Assembly: GCA_038503035.1 (NCBI GenBank)
Contig: JAVSML010024447.1
Coordinates: forward strand, 1 to 64,000
Reading direction: 5' to 3'
Source: Crocodylus rhombifer
Taxonomy: Eukaryota > Chordata > Crocodylia > Crocodylidae
Length of the DNA stretch: 64,000 nt
Positions 47,791 to 60,658 of this stretch are shown one piece after another. The notes below the pieces were generated by a model. It saw only the letters and a list, made by a program, of their open reading frames with translations. It did not search any database and was not told where the DNA came from. Within the stretch, counting starts at the first letter, position 1. Each line of letters begins with the position of its first letter. The position numbers and the translations under genes are program-made.

Positions 47791-47871
47791 CGTAGTGATG
47801 ATATGGCAGCGGCTCTCCCATAGAGAATATCATTGCCAGCACCAGTGCAGAATAGCACATCTTTTGATGAT
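47791..47871 (-). CDS. NCKIPSD: NCKIPSD coding exon, fifth from last
   Basis: This 81-nt exon has acceptor TTTATCTTACAG| and donor CATCACTACG|GTAGGA. With the shared bases it reads [20 protein letters not shown] then PLPYHHY, and the last base opens the glutamate finished by the next exon. The [15 protein letters not shown] helix is well conserved in SPIN90. It is separated from the preceding exon by the longest intron in this part of the gene (12.6 kb). Confidence 0.94.
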
Positions 47872-48594
47872 CTGTAAGATAAATCCATAGATCTGGTCGT
47901 TAGTACTCTCAGGGGTACAAAGTGTGTCCTTTGGTTTGAAGTGCAAGTCATTTCAGTACATATAGGAAAGAATAATGTCTTGTATTTATTGATCCATGAG
48001 ACAATAGCTATCTCCTTTATAAGACCCTTGTCTTCTGCAACACCAATAAAAATCCAGCCAATTAATAATGTCCATGCTGAGGAACATAATGAGGCTGACG
48101 TGCGAGACATGCAGTTGACTGTACCCCCTTCTCCACCCAGCACAACAGACTGTAGAACTACCTGGGTCTCAGGGCACTGCAGTAACACACTGTTAATCAC
48201 CACTCAATAAGGCAATACAAGATGAAGACTCTGGAATTCTTCTTCAATTTTTGGTTCAGTTACCATGGCTTAAAGAAAGGTGGGGAAAGGGTTCCATTTT
48301 CTTCTACAGTCCTTCCCAAGCATCTCTGCTCCAACCACATCTACCCCCTGTAATTTCAGTCTGGAAATCAGGCCCTCCCCCACGCAAACCCTGCTTTACC
48401 TCCGCTCTGACACACACCATGCCAAGGGGACTGGTCTTGGACCTTTCAAGAACAAGACAGCTATCAAGTGTGTGCCACCACTAAACTACACATCAGCTAA
48501 CATCCGTAGGTACAAGACAAATCAGAGTAATGCAAGTTTTATGAGAGGCAGTTAAAAAGAAAAAGAGAAACCCCATTTTTAGCCATGAATTAAC

Positions 48595-48680
48595 ACAGGA
48601 TTTGAACCCAGGTCTGCATACAAGAGGTCATTACCTTCATTTACAATGCAACATGGCCCCTCACATGCATTTCAGTCACA
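48595..48680 (-). mobile_element. Possible MIR-like fragment, antisense
   Basis: ACACAGGATTTGAACCCAGG then TCTGCATACAAGAGGTCATT resembles the reverse of the MIR 5' core (a GGGTTCAAATCC-like tRNA B-box descendant). It is short and diverged, in the large NCKIPSD intron. Confidence 0.35.
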
Positions 48681-51600
48681 ACTTTAAAACTGCACTAGTG
48701 AAGTAGAAAAGCCACTCACTCAGGATGGGGCACATGTATGCAAGCAATAATCTACCACATGCTCAGAAGCAGACTCTTTGGGCCAGTGGTGCCTAGCAGC
48801 AGAACTATGCCTATGCTTTCAGGCAATGACCCTGAGGGCATGGAGAGAAAAACACCATGGCCCAATGGCCACTCTACTCCCTTCCCATCAGAGAAGCCAG
48901 GGTTCCAGGACTCTGCAGTAGCAAAGAAAAAAGCACATTTTGGACTGTGCACCTGTGAAAACACCTCTGAGAACTCCTGTCACCACACAGCCTTTTTTGT
49001 CAGAATATTAGTTCTTGGAGATCCCACTCTTAGGTTTACCAATGTTGATGCTGAATGTACCTGCTCCATGCTGCCTCCTGGCATGCCAGGAATGATCTGA
49101 CTTCGTTTTGTCTGACTATATGAACATGGGCTATCACTTGACCAGCTGGCTCCTGAATCAATGGTAGGAACTTGATACAGACCTTTCAACTGTTGTATGT
49201 TCCAATGTGTTTCTACAGAGGTCAGCCATCTCACAACCCCATGTGTGCTCCATCAGAGAAGCAATGCATTACTCACTAAAGCATGGGCTGGCAGAAGCGA
49301 TGACAAAGTCTGCCTCCATGCCTCCGAGGTCTTTTTGCCTCAATGGATAGGAGCAGAAGGATCCCCAGGGTACATGCACGGCCAATAGGAGGGCAATGTT
49401 GAATGGAAAGACTGCCTTCAAGCACATGGGACATTCATGTGCCACTGGACTGACCAGATGAATGAACACTTAAAGACAACAGTCTGATGGGGTGAAATGT
49501 CCTTTGATACACACTCAACTGGAAGCCCATAGTTTATCTAGCTGTGGTAATCACTCCTTTCCTATAGCAATGTAAAGGACCACCTACTGTAGTCAAAGAG
49601 AAAGGAGAAGACGAATGTGAGGGAGTTGGTGTGGAAGACATCTTTCCTCAAAACATCAGAACAAAGCTGAGTTCTTTTCCTGCTTCAAAAGAGCATCTTA
49701 ACTAACAATAGATGAATAATTTTTTTTAAAAACCCTCATCTACACAGTCCACAGCTTTCAACAGTTCACTGAAAAACTGAACCCAGGAAGGTATCCAGCC
49801 CTTCAGCCATCTTTAAGTATTTCCTGCTCAGCACAGGATTTCCTGCTCAATATTTCCTGCCACATCACAGCTACAGTTGTTTGCAATCATTTCTGGATGA
49901 TGCTGTTTTCAGTAGATTGGTTCTGGCTGAATTAAGTCCCCACACAAGATCCTGAAACAATGCTCTGGCTTCCAGGTGTGCATTCTGCCAGCTTTCTTGG
50001 GTACACTGGCATCTCGTGTCTCAATGTGTCCGATGGCCTGCTGGTCCAGCACAATTTTCACTGGAAGTGGATCTACATGAATGCTCCACCAGATCATAAC
50101 CTTTGCCTTGCTTGAATCTTAATTAGCCAATCCACTTCAGTAGGGATTTACAGAAGAACCACAGGAAAGGGTATATAACAAAATACAGTTAATTGAGTCT
50201 GGAAGATTTTAGAAAGAGGTATGTGTATGCTAGTACAATGCTTTGCAAACATGGCAGGATACAGAGAGATAAAGTATGTTCAGTTTCATCTCTCAGGCAG
50301 TGGTTGTGTCACTTGTTATTTATGAAATAAATGAAACCTGGGTTTCTTTTAAAGCAGCAGGCAGGCCAGAATGATCCTTTTTACTACCTGAATGTGAATT
50401 TAGTAAAACTGTCCTTTCAGCACAGTACTTTCACAGTGAACCAGGGGTCCCTGCAATCTATTTCCCCCACTCACTCCTGCCAATTCATTTTGAAGGCCCC
50501 TCACTCAGTCCCCTGCTCTGCTAGGTCTGAACATGCTGTCTGAGAAGGATCCAGTCAAGTCATGGGAAGGTCAAACTGCTGAAGATGTCCACTGTAAGCA
50601 CCCTGGACAGAGACCATTGCTAGATCACTGGTGTATCGCTGCATCAATAAAATTACTATACTACCCCCACCTCTCTCATATAGAGAACAGTAACAACTAC
50701 AGTCCAAGACTGAGGTTTGCTAGCCATTCGAGAGCTGTAGGAAATGTCGTGGGAAGTTCCAATACTCCTCCAGGAAAGGAATCCTCCAGGCAGGCATTTA
50801 CTACCTGCTCAGTCATTTGAAGTTTGCCACATTTACACTATGAAGTTTGAGTCACCACTCTGCATCAGGGGACAACAGCAACCTCTAAGTGACCCTTTTT
50901 AGCTGTGTTGTGCTGATTGCAAACTAATGACATCTAACTGCCCATTGGATGTTAACTCCTGACATCCAAGTCTAAGCAGCTACTCTGTCTGACACGTGAC
51001 CTGGCAGCACGAGACAGAGCAGGCAAAATGAGTATTAAGCTTCTCATTATACAAGGACAAGGAGATTCAATGACCATTTAAAACACATGACTACATCTCA
51101 GTTTGTGAAACTCTCCACAAAAAGGGATCAAGCACCAGCTAAGTTAAGGGCTTGGACACTCGTATCAATAATGGAAACACATGCAGCTATAGTGAGCAGG
51201 TAAACAATCTGGTAGGATACAAGGCAATCATTGCCTGCTTGATGCTGAGAAGAATCTCCCTGCCTGGGCATGTCATTCCATAATTATTCATGAAGATCCT
51301 TCATGCTTCTCTACAGCAGCTGGTGCTGGCCATTGTCAGAGACAGGGTACTGAACTGCGGAGGCTATTGGTGAGGCAATTCCAATTCTCCCAATACAGCA
51401 AGGAGCTTCCCTTGAAATTTGAAGTGATGAAATAATGACAAAAATGCTATTATCAGAAATTGAAAGTGTGGGGAGCAATTCTGCTTCCAGTAACTGGAAA
51501 CCAAACCTGGAAGAAAAGATCCCAGTTAAGGAGGGGCTGAGGGAAAGGAAAAACTTAGACTGATGCTGCCCTGGGACATCTACACTATAGCTAGCCAGGA

Positions 51601-54600
51601 AGAGAGCAAAAAAACCCAGCAATTAAAGCAAGGCAGATACATTTTAACTAGGTTTGGCTAAAGGCAAAGAATTCACTGGCATTATAAACTGGGACCATCT
51701 TGGCTTTGTTTGCTGCCTGCAGCCCCCTCAGCCTAACAGTTTTCTGACCTGGGGGAGGAGATATCAGAGCTCCAGCCACAAATGGCTTCTTCAGTTCTAA
51801 AACTGGAGTAAAAATGGTGGAACACAAAGAGAAGCTGGACTTTAAACCAGTGCAATTATTCAATATAGATTTGAATATGTGGTTTACTGGTATATGAAGC
51901 AATGGGCAGATGTTTTGGGGCATTCCAGCTCCATCTAATCACTTTCAAGGGACTGGCGACTCATTGCCATTTTCTTCATGATGCCAGCACTGTCCTGAAG
52001 AGCAGCATCTGCCATTTAAAGCATGACTTCTTCTGGGTGGTACCAACTGCTGCAGAAATGCACTCAGTGCTAGTGAAGCTCTTTCGGAAGAACACAAGAT
52101 GGTTATTTATTTGACTGGTTTCGCTGACAGTTCACCTGAATACAGCTCAACTATTTATGAAGGACAGTAGAGGCAGGGCAGGCACATATTGCAGAAGCAT
52201 TTTGCAACAAAAATGTCTGTTCCTATACATTTTAAAGACTTTCTTGCAGACCCTTACAAACTGTGCCTCTCCCAGCTCAGAATGCACAATGGAAGAGAAG
52301 GGCAGAGGAGAGAGAGACAAGAACTGTCTCTACAGCCCAAGAAAAGAGATTCTGACAGTAGTTTTGCATATTTTGAACTGCAACAGGGGACAGGGCTGAT
52401 TACAGAGCGGATTAGCCGTCTGTTTTCCTTGGAAATGTTCTTGTTAATTCTGCCTCACTGTCTTTTTATAAGCTCTTCTGATGACACAGAGATAGATCTG
52501 CAGGCCAGCAGCATCTCAGGAAAATGACTGTCCAGGAGCAATAAAACCAAGGCATCTGGCAGAAGAACTGGATGGCAGCCAAGATGCCTGCATCAACCCC
52601 AGGGTAAAGTGCTTTCTCATCAAAGGCATCCAGAATCCATGCCGAGAGTTTTAGCCCCAAGTGTGCCTCTGTAACGAGTCAGGCAGGATCCTGTCAAACT
52701 TCTGCAGCCGGCTTTACAATCCCCAGTTGCCCGAGTGCTGGCACCAATGGATCTGGTCCCTGCCATCCACAGAAGGGATTAGACACTCTGCGGCATATCA
52801 GACAATGGATCAGCTGCTGCTCCCAAATTCTTCATGCCAAAAGAAACTAAAGCCACTTCAGGAATCAAGGTCACATTTTAACTCAAGGTGCTATATTCCA
52901 GCACAAATGTTGCTCCAGAACAGTACACAGAAGGTCTAAAGGCCCCCAAGCAGGCCTGTCTGAGGCAAGAACAGATACCCATATTACCCCACGCCCCACC
53001 CCCAACTCCATTTCCTAGAGCTGGAGCCCCTACCTTTTTGCGAGCTGCTGTTTAAAAACCCATTTCCCATTGAAGTGAGTGGAACATCAGAAAGACAGGC
53101 TGCTTGGCAAGAGCAGACACTACTTACCTGCCAAGGTGAACCTGGCAGGTTTAAGCAGCACAGGATCCAGGCACCGATTTGTAAGGCTGCCATAAAGGGG
53201 CTATCTCTAGCTCTTGCCCCCTTAAGTAAGGGAGGAGGAAGCACAGACACCTCCTCTATCTGGAAGGGATGCCTTTCATGATCACTGCTCTGATACTACC
53301 TGGAATAGCAATGAGAGGAGCAAGGGACTTTTTATCAGTAGAAGGCAGCTCTCACTTTTATGAGATCAGGTGACCACTACAGAGACCAAGAGGCTGCAGC
53401 ACAAGGAGTTCAGCAGGAGGCAACGTACCCAGCACCTCAAAGCATTTCAGTCACCTCCCCACCTCGCCTCCATCACAGCAAAGCTTTGTAGTTCAGAGAC
53501 TGCCCAGGATGCTGTAGGGGAAGTCACATTCAACCAAAGGAGCTAAGAGAGTTGTGTGCATGTCCAAGTAGATTACAACGCTGCTCCATCTGCATGGAGA
53601 TCTGCAAAGCTCCACACGAGTCGGCTGCTATCAGAGCTCACTGCTTACACTGAGGTTGACTGTGCCGCCAAGCCACGTTGCAGCCCTGGGACAAGAGGCT
53701 TTCCTTTCCAGCAGTGCCGTTGGCCAGTTGATGAGCAATAATGAAGTACTCCCAAGAAGGTGAGAGCCCAAGGAAGTACACGGTATTGTATAAATGTAGG
53801 GCAAGCAAGGATGAACGCCAAAGTGAATGCAGCACTCCCTGCATGCGGAGAACAGCAAAAAAAACATCCGCCTGCAGATGGGCTTTATGAATTAGTGATG
53901 GATGCAAGGGGAAGTTTATTTTTAGACAGCACCCCATTAGGAGTAACCCTGCCCTGGAGGCAAGCTTCTTGCAAGTGCTAACAAGTGGGGCTCCATCACC
54001 GCTCATTTCCATCTCAGATGAAAAAGAACACAACCTACACAAGAGGTGCTTTTGGTGCAAACCCAGAAAAAAACACTGATGCCATGTTATATGCACTGTG
54101 CAGGATAGATAAGCCCCAGGAACAGAGAGACTGTTCATATAGTCTTTACATGGGGAGCTCTGTCCTCATCATGTTAACCCAGCGTACCACGTGCTAACCC
54201 CAAGCTTAAAGTATCTTTTAATCACTCTGCCTTGTGCCAACGCAGTCAAATCATGGCTTTCTTCAAGGAGAGACAAGGGCTCTCCATTAGGGTCAGCCCT
54301 TTTTTCACCAGGCACTCATCCAAATGCTAAATTAGATACATTAGCCTTTCCCATTGCACAGGCTGCTTGGCTGCTATGGGCAGTGGGTGGAGTGCCTTGA
54401 GGCAGCACATCCTATTACCCCATTTCTCAGAGGCAGCCCACAGGAAACATCCATCACTGACATAAAATGGAGGTAAGGAGCTGTCCTGAGCTGAAAGGTT
54501 AAAATCCTACCAGCCCCTCTGGAGACCAGATCACCACCTGGAACATGGGTGACAACACTTGCACAGGATCCAACAGCAGTAGGGACTTGGCTCAGGGCTT

Positions 54601-55559
54601 CCATTTCAGTTATGCCAAAGCATCTCTTTGTAAGGCTACACTCAAGCCAGTGTGCCCAGGCAGCAAGGGGCAACATCTCCTCCTCAACTGTTGGGAATAA
54701 ACTCACCATACTCCTGCTACCTAAGCACATCGATACTACTCACAGGCAATTGATGGGGCACAGGCTGGACTCAGCATACAGTTCACTAGGGCCTCTGGGC
54801 ATCACATTTTGGGCAGGCTAAGGATCCATGTGGGGAGCCAGTGCTGAGCAGCTCCTGTGCTGTAAATGTATACCTCATCTGACTGTGTAGGAACTGCCCC
54901 ACATGGATAACACACTCGAGACCCTTCTGTTATGCTACAGGGGATTCCTCCAAGGGATGACTGAGGCTTGTCAACAAGGAAGAGGAAAGATAGCCTGCAT
55001 GTCTGTGGCTTGCTTTCTTCCCATTGGCAAAGCAACCAGGGCTGTATGTCAAGCACTAGAATGAATCCTTAGTACCAAACCTCGGTCTCCATAGTGCAGG
55101 GTTGTATGATGTATATTGGACAGAAAGGGAAGGCTGAGGGTAGCAGAAACATGCATCTAAGCTCTCAGCATCTGCTCTGTTGCACTTGCTAAGTCCGGCA
55201 GGTGCTGTGTACTTGCAGCAATGCAACTGCCAGACAGAGCCTTCACCAGTACATGTCCCTACAACAAATTCAGGTGACCCAGAATGGACAAGTGCCCCCT
55301 CTATGAGCAGCCCTTTTCTTTAAATTTCCAGTCTTGCTCCCCCTGGTTCAGTGGCTGAGGTTGTTTGACATATTTCCTTGTTCCTCTGTCCATCAGTGAC
55401 CCTGTCACTGATCTCTACAGGACCTCCAAGGCAGCATGCTAACAGCCCGATACCCCATTCACCCAACCTTGAGCAGCGCCCCCCCCCCAACGGCCTATTT
55501 TCTGCTTCCAGTGGAAGCCACCAGCTCCAAGGTACCTGGTTTCAAAGAGATTAACAAAG

Positions 55560-56150
55560 CAGCTAGAGGTGTACTGATACGTCAGTCTGATATGGGATCG
55601 GCACCAATCTAATAATGTGGGGAGCAGATCAAGGCTCCCATGGTGAGGGAGGGAGTAAGGCAAGGGCAGGGCAGGTACTACCCAGCCAGGGTGGGGTGAG
55701 GACCAGGATAGAGCTGTGGACACCTGGGGGTGGGGGGGCGGCATGTACCCCTGGATCTGTGTGGGTGGGGTGGGCTGTAGCTGCGGGCTGGGGCCAGGGC
55801 TGCACTGGGCTCTTCCTAGCATGGCGGGGAAGGGGAGGGTTGGGCCAGGACAGTGTCTGGGGTGGGCAGCAACAGTGCTGGGAGGAAGAGTTGGGGGAAG
55901 GGGGAGGGCAGCTACGGCAAATTTTGGGATGGCTGCAGCCCCTCCCCCCGGTATTCCCCCTCCCAGTGCCACTGCCACCCATCCTGAGTGCAGCCCAGCC
56001 CCTGCCAGGAAGAACCCTGTGCAGCTGCAGCCCACCCCGCCCACACCCCATGCAGATCCAGGGGCACATGTCCCGCACCCCAGTCAATGAGATTAGCCAT
56101 CAGGGGACCCTCCCCAGTCACTAACTGGTGCCCTCTGACTCGAGAGGCTC
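55560..56150. mobile_element. Foldback GC-rich element
   Basis: An inverted repeat pairs 55742-55816 with 56008-56070: the left arm contains CCCCTGGATCTGTGTGG, GGGGTGGGCTGTAGCTGC and GGGCTCTTCC; the right arm in reverse complement contains CCCCTGGATCTGCATGG, GGGGTGGGCTGCAGCTGC and GGGTTCTTCC. Weaker pairing continues outward to about 55722 and 56085. The left boundary near 55565 has GAGGTGTACTGATACGTCAG then TCTGATATGGGATCGGCACC, which looks like a transposon terminus; the matching right terminus is not clear. It is probably a non-autonomous DNA element in an NCKIPSD intron. Confidence 0.6.
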
Positions 56151-56269
56151 TAGTTGCCCATGCTTGTAACAGAACCATGACCGTGTTTTGAAGAGCAGCA
56201 TTGCCTTTAAAGGGCAGTGTTTGTAGCACAGGCAGCCAGCAGAACATGGATTAATAGCCCTGTAGCCAC

Positions 56270-57000
56270 GTTAGCTCACAGGGGGCATCACATGACTGGA
56301 AGAGGGCTCAGGCCCAGGCTATGCGAGCCCTGGGCTTGAGCCTGTCTAGGAGGCCATCCCTGAGAGTTGCAGAGTGCAGAGATCCTGACAGCAGCACAGC
56401 AGGGCCCCTGACTTTACAGTAGGGCTGGAAGGAAGCAGCTATGTAGGCCTGGGAGCAAGGAGGAGCTACCTGAGAGCAGAGAGGGAGAAACTTGTTATGC
56501 AGACAAGTGGCCTTTATTATAAGCCCAGCAAGGGTTTGGGTGCCTAGCAGAAGGTAGAAGTGCTTTGATTTAAGGTACACCAGTGGCTTGGGTTTGGGAC
56601 TAAAGGGATGATTTGGAAGCCCCGTTGCTGTCCTAGGGGCATGCGACTAACTTGAGCCCTGCTGGCAGTAGGCTCAAGGAAGAAGAGGTGCTGTGCCCAG
56701 AGCAAGATAAAGGGTGGATGGAGCTGCAGAGCCCAGAGCAGGGCAAAGCATGGAGCTGCAGAGCCCAGAACCTGAAGCAGAGCAGAGACAAGGCCCATGG
56801 GTCTGGCACCCAAGAAGCCAAAACCAGGGCTGGGGCCCAAAGGTCGAGAACAGTGGGCACTGGCTATGGGACCAGCCAGAGTAGTGGGGCAAAAACTGTG
56901 AGAGAGTGCTTATGCCAAGCAAGGCCTAGCATTAAAAACAATGCACTAAAACTCCCAGAATGCTTCAAGGAGGTTGAGAAGTCAGCGATTGACATTTTGG
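56270..57000. other. Unassigned repeat-like stretch
   Basis: The sequence is rich in CTGCAGAGCCCAG and GGGCTTGAGCC words. A 20-bp string ATGGAGCTGCAGAGCCCAGA is present exactly twice (56718-56737 and 56750-56769). No ORF shows a domain. It may belong to the same insertion as the LTR-like sequence that follows. Confidence 0.4.
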
Positions 57001-57139
57001 TAATCACTTTCTGACCCTTAGATGAAAATACTGAACTTCTGACCTTTGAACAATGATAAAAATAGCAGACACGCCGCTTACATTGTTAAGAATAGGAAAC
57101 TGCATGGCTAAACTGCAATGACAAAAAAACAACTGCATA

Positions 57140-57663
57140 TTATGTCAGTTTTGACATTTTAACCCTGCAAAAACCAGCAAAACATATAGATGAATAACGT
57201 ATTTAGGTTATACAAAATTAGCATAAGAAATATAAAGGTCATTAAGGAGTAACATAAGAAGCGTAATGATTATAATACAAAGCGTATCACCTGATATTAT
57301 AATATAGATAAGTTAACTAAATAACCAATAGAAGTAAGAATTAGAAATGCATATGTATAAGTGTTATCATATAGAACTAATAGTAAAGTTATGATAGATG
57401 CCTCACTTCCACCATGGGGACAGTTTTGTATCTTTTGCCTAAAAAAAGATAAGGGACTCCTTTTAAATGAGTTGTTGACCAGTTCTGAGACTACTGAATC
57501 AGGCAGCCGCACCTAGCCTCCGGGGTAGAGAGCAAGGGCTTGATTTGGGAACCTTGTGAACCAACAGACCTCCTTTAGTGTATGACTTTGCGAAACAATA
57601 AAAGTTTTAAACTGAACAGGTCTGAGCCTGTGCTTAATTCAGTCCTTATATAATTCAGCATTG
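57140..57663 (+). mobile_element. Possible solo LTR
   Basis: A sharply AT-rich block (57040-57400) is followed by a promoter-to-R-like layout: AAAAAAGATAAGGGACTCC, a mixed stretch, and AACAATAAAAGTTTTAAACTG containing a poly(A) signal (AATAAA at 57597-57602) then CTGTGCTTAATTCAGTCC and a CA end near 57660. No internal retroviral genes are seen beside it, and I could not find a convincing short target-site repeat. It could instead be an unrelated AT-rich repeat. Confidence 0.35.
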
Positions 57664-60494
57664 AGCTCACACAAAAACCAGGAAGGCTAAAACCCGGGTA
57701 AGGTAGGGACAAGTATCCCACCTGAATGAGTACTCAAAATACCTGCAAGGCTTGAGCCATGGTGTAGGGGTAGAATGAAGCCACATAATTCGCCTACAAG
57801 GCATTGACTCCCAACACCTGGGGATCATTAGTGCAAGATCAGGGCAGCCTCCGGTACTTTGTTAACAATTTCCTTCAAGCCACGGCAGGAAAAAAAGGTG
57901 GAGTGCCCCGAGAGCACAGTGCAAGAAATTTGCTCAGGCTCCAGGAGCTTCACAGCCACCCAAGATGGTGCCCTGTTACAATGCTCTAACAAGCACCGTT
58001 TGACCTCCGGGTAGTGTGACTGCAGAGGCAAGTAGATGGGATCTTAACTACTCTCTCTATGGTGCCTATCACCATCATCAGCTGATTAAATTGGTCAATA
58101 CCTGAAGCATGAGACCATACAGAGAGAGCTGGGTTTTTTGGTTTTTTTGAGTTCTTTTAATATTTAAAAAAAAAAAAAATGCACAACTTCTCTTCACCCC
58201 ACAGCTCCACTCAGAAGCTAGATCTCAGGATACAAGGCAGACAGACATAAAATGGCAGAACACCACAACAGCAAAACATCACAGGTCAGACCTGTCAGGC
58301 GGGGCTTTCCCACTGACACCTAAGCCATTCAACAGGAGATGGGTCAGATTTCTGAAAAACGTGCAATACACAGGAGAGGAATGTTAGGAGGTGACAGTGC
58401 TAGGAGCTGAGGAAGAGGCAATCCCTGGCCACAGCGTAGTTTGATGAGATTGTACCCTCCAATGCACTTTGATGGGAAAATGAAAAAAAAAAAAATCAAA
58501 TTAGTCTTCCCTTCTCTTGCCCCACCTCCAGGTTTTCTGTTAGGTCACTCAGTCTCCAGCACAGCCCAGTGAATCCAAGCTGCTGATAGATGTTGGTGGC
58601 TCCCTAACACTTTTCTCCAGTACAGGGCAGCTTCTTTTCATTCAGGGCAGGGTAAGAAGCAACTGACCTTCCTACCGCTCCCTCCCTGCTCAGTGGGATT
58701 TTTCAAGTCGCATTCAATGCAGAGGCAAACACTATAGCTCTCTTGCTGCCTTCTTGCCCAGCTCTAATGAATGGTTGCTTAATTTTGGTCACATCTGGCT
58801 GCTCACACAGGGGAGGGCCAGCTTAGCTGTGACAGTGCCCCCTTGCCCTTGGTCAGGCTAAGTTTGGCCTCAGGGTAAGCCCAGCAAAAGAGGCAGCTCA
58901 AAGCGAACGGCCTCCCTGGGGAGCTTCCCTCTAAGTTTTATTCTTTGTTTCATCTCTGCACCAGGAGCCTAGAGGGGCTTGTTAAACAGTTTTCTCTTTG
59001 TATTTGACATGGAAGCGCCACCCATTACCTCAATTAAGCTGTACTTCCATTTGGCAGGTTAGCTTCAAGTGCTTCCCCCACTCCCTTCCTTCAAACCGGG
59101 TCTTCAGGAAGGTGGAGTTGTACTGCTGTCATTTCATATCAGGTGTTAGCCGAGAAGAAAAAAGTCAGCAGCTTTCACCAGTAGGGACTGAACTGGGAGG
59201 AGCCGGGGCATAAGTCTTACACACAAGGCCCAGAAAATTTCTGTGGCACTGCATGGTACCTACAGCCATGGACAGTTTTCAGTTGTGCTAAGGCTACAGG
59301 AAGGATCCAAGCTGCAGCTACCTCCAGAAGCAGCATGCATGTTCCAGGGCAAAAGGGCTGCCTGTATTAATGCCAGAGGACCCCAGCCTTCCCTTATGAG
59401 TAAGAGAAGAGTCCCAGCTCTCTCTCTCGGAGCTGTATATTCATTAAGAATACACTCTGCATAGCACATTCCCAAGCACTACTAGGTGCTGGCTATCTGC
59501 ACATGCCCTCACAGGAAACAGGTTTGTTTCCATGTCCTCATCCACACTGGTGGCAGGACAGCTGGAGAGAAGGAAAAGCACCTCTGATTCTAGACCAGGT
59601 CAGGGTTGTGCTGTCAGTCTCTCTACAGAAGATCCAGACCCCTTGCAGGGGAGGGAAATCTTACCTTTAGAGGCCATGAGCAGCAAAACCTTCCCATCTG
59701 CAGCTCTACAAAACAAAGGTCATAATTGCTGCCAACCTAGAAGGCATCTGCCTACTAAGATCCAATACGGCTGGCTTATCACCACCCTCCACCAGCAATG
59801 CATATAAACAAATGAAGGGGATAAATTACAGAACAGTACAAGGAAACTGTCAGAGGAACAAGATGCTTTGCAGTATGTTTGTCAAGGGATCAGGGAAGTT
59901 TCACTGCTTGCTTTCAAAACCAGGCAGAACTGGAAAAGTAGGGAAGGAAACAATCCACACCTTGTGCTCTGGTGGTACTGACAAGCAGTAAGTCTAGCCT
60001 CAGGGACAGCTGCTTGACTTGAACTGCTGCATCTGTCAGAAAGAACTGGGCACTTTGCACAGGGGTGGAAAGGCTGGGGTTCAGAGATGCAGCTGGCCTG
60101 GAAGCAGCCAGATTTCTGCATCCTCCACCACAGCCTTGAAAGAAAGCTGAAATACTTGAAGCCACACTGATAGATGCACAGAATACCAATGCATGCAGCT
60201 TCCTGCTTAGCAGGACATTGGAGAGCGAGGCAGCCTGTGCCAGTGGGATGCTACCTCCACATTTATTTATAGCTTCACTCAGAGGATTAAACCCAGCTGG
60301 CTTTACCAAAGAAACCAAGCTGCCTAACCATAAGAGCAGATATGCTAGTTTCCCTGAGAGCCTCCAGCAGCTCGCCAACAACTTGTGAGAGGTTAGAGCA
60401 CCAAAGCTTTGTTACAAGCTGCTGAGGAATACATCTAATGGAACAACACACCCTTGGGGAATCGTGTCAGAGCAGCTCAGAGATTGTGGCTCAC

Positions 60495-60633
60495 CTTGTG
60501 TATGAGTCTGCATGTCTCGGGCCAACTCCATGGGGAGGACAGAGTTAACGAGCGTGGAGATAATAGCAGCATCCAAGTTGCACATGGCTCCAAAGCACTT
60601 CAGCAGCAGCAGGCGGAGTGGCACTCGGTGTTC
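60495..60633 (-). CDS. NCKIPSD: NCKIPSD coding exon, sixth from last
   Basis: This 139-nt exon has acceptor CTCTCCTTTCCAG| and donor ACACAAG|GTGAGC. It starts in phase 0 with [20 protein letters not shown], continues [20 protein letters not shown] and MQTHTQ, and ends with the first base of the aspartate codon finished in the next exon. The [12 protein letters not shown] stretch is almost invariant in SPIN90. It belongs to the armadillo-like Arp2/3-binding domain. A CR1 insertion ends only 26 nt upstream of the acceptor, within the branch-point zone. Confidence 0.96.
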
Positions 60634-60658
60634 CTGGAAAGGAGAGCATCCTTCAGAG

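Larger units (their letters stand above)
47872..60494 (-). other. NCKIPSD: Large NCKIPSD intron (12.6 kb)
   Basis: This GT-AG intron has donor ACACAAG|GTGAGC and acceptor TTATCTTACAG. No coding exon is missing, because the flanking exons join in frame (HTQ-D-HQKM). It holds a foldback GC-rich element (about 55.56-56.15 kb), a repeat-like stretch and possible solo LTR (56.3-57.7 kb), a diverged MIR-like antisense piece near 48.6 kb, and poly(A) or poly(T) tracts at 58.14-58.18 and 58.48 kb. In 48.7-55.4 and 57.7-60.4 kb I see no other feature that I can support. Confidence 0.85.
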
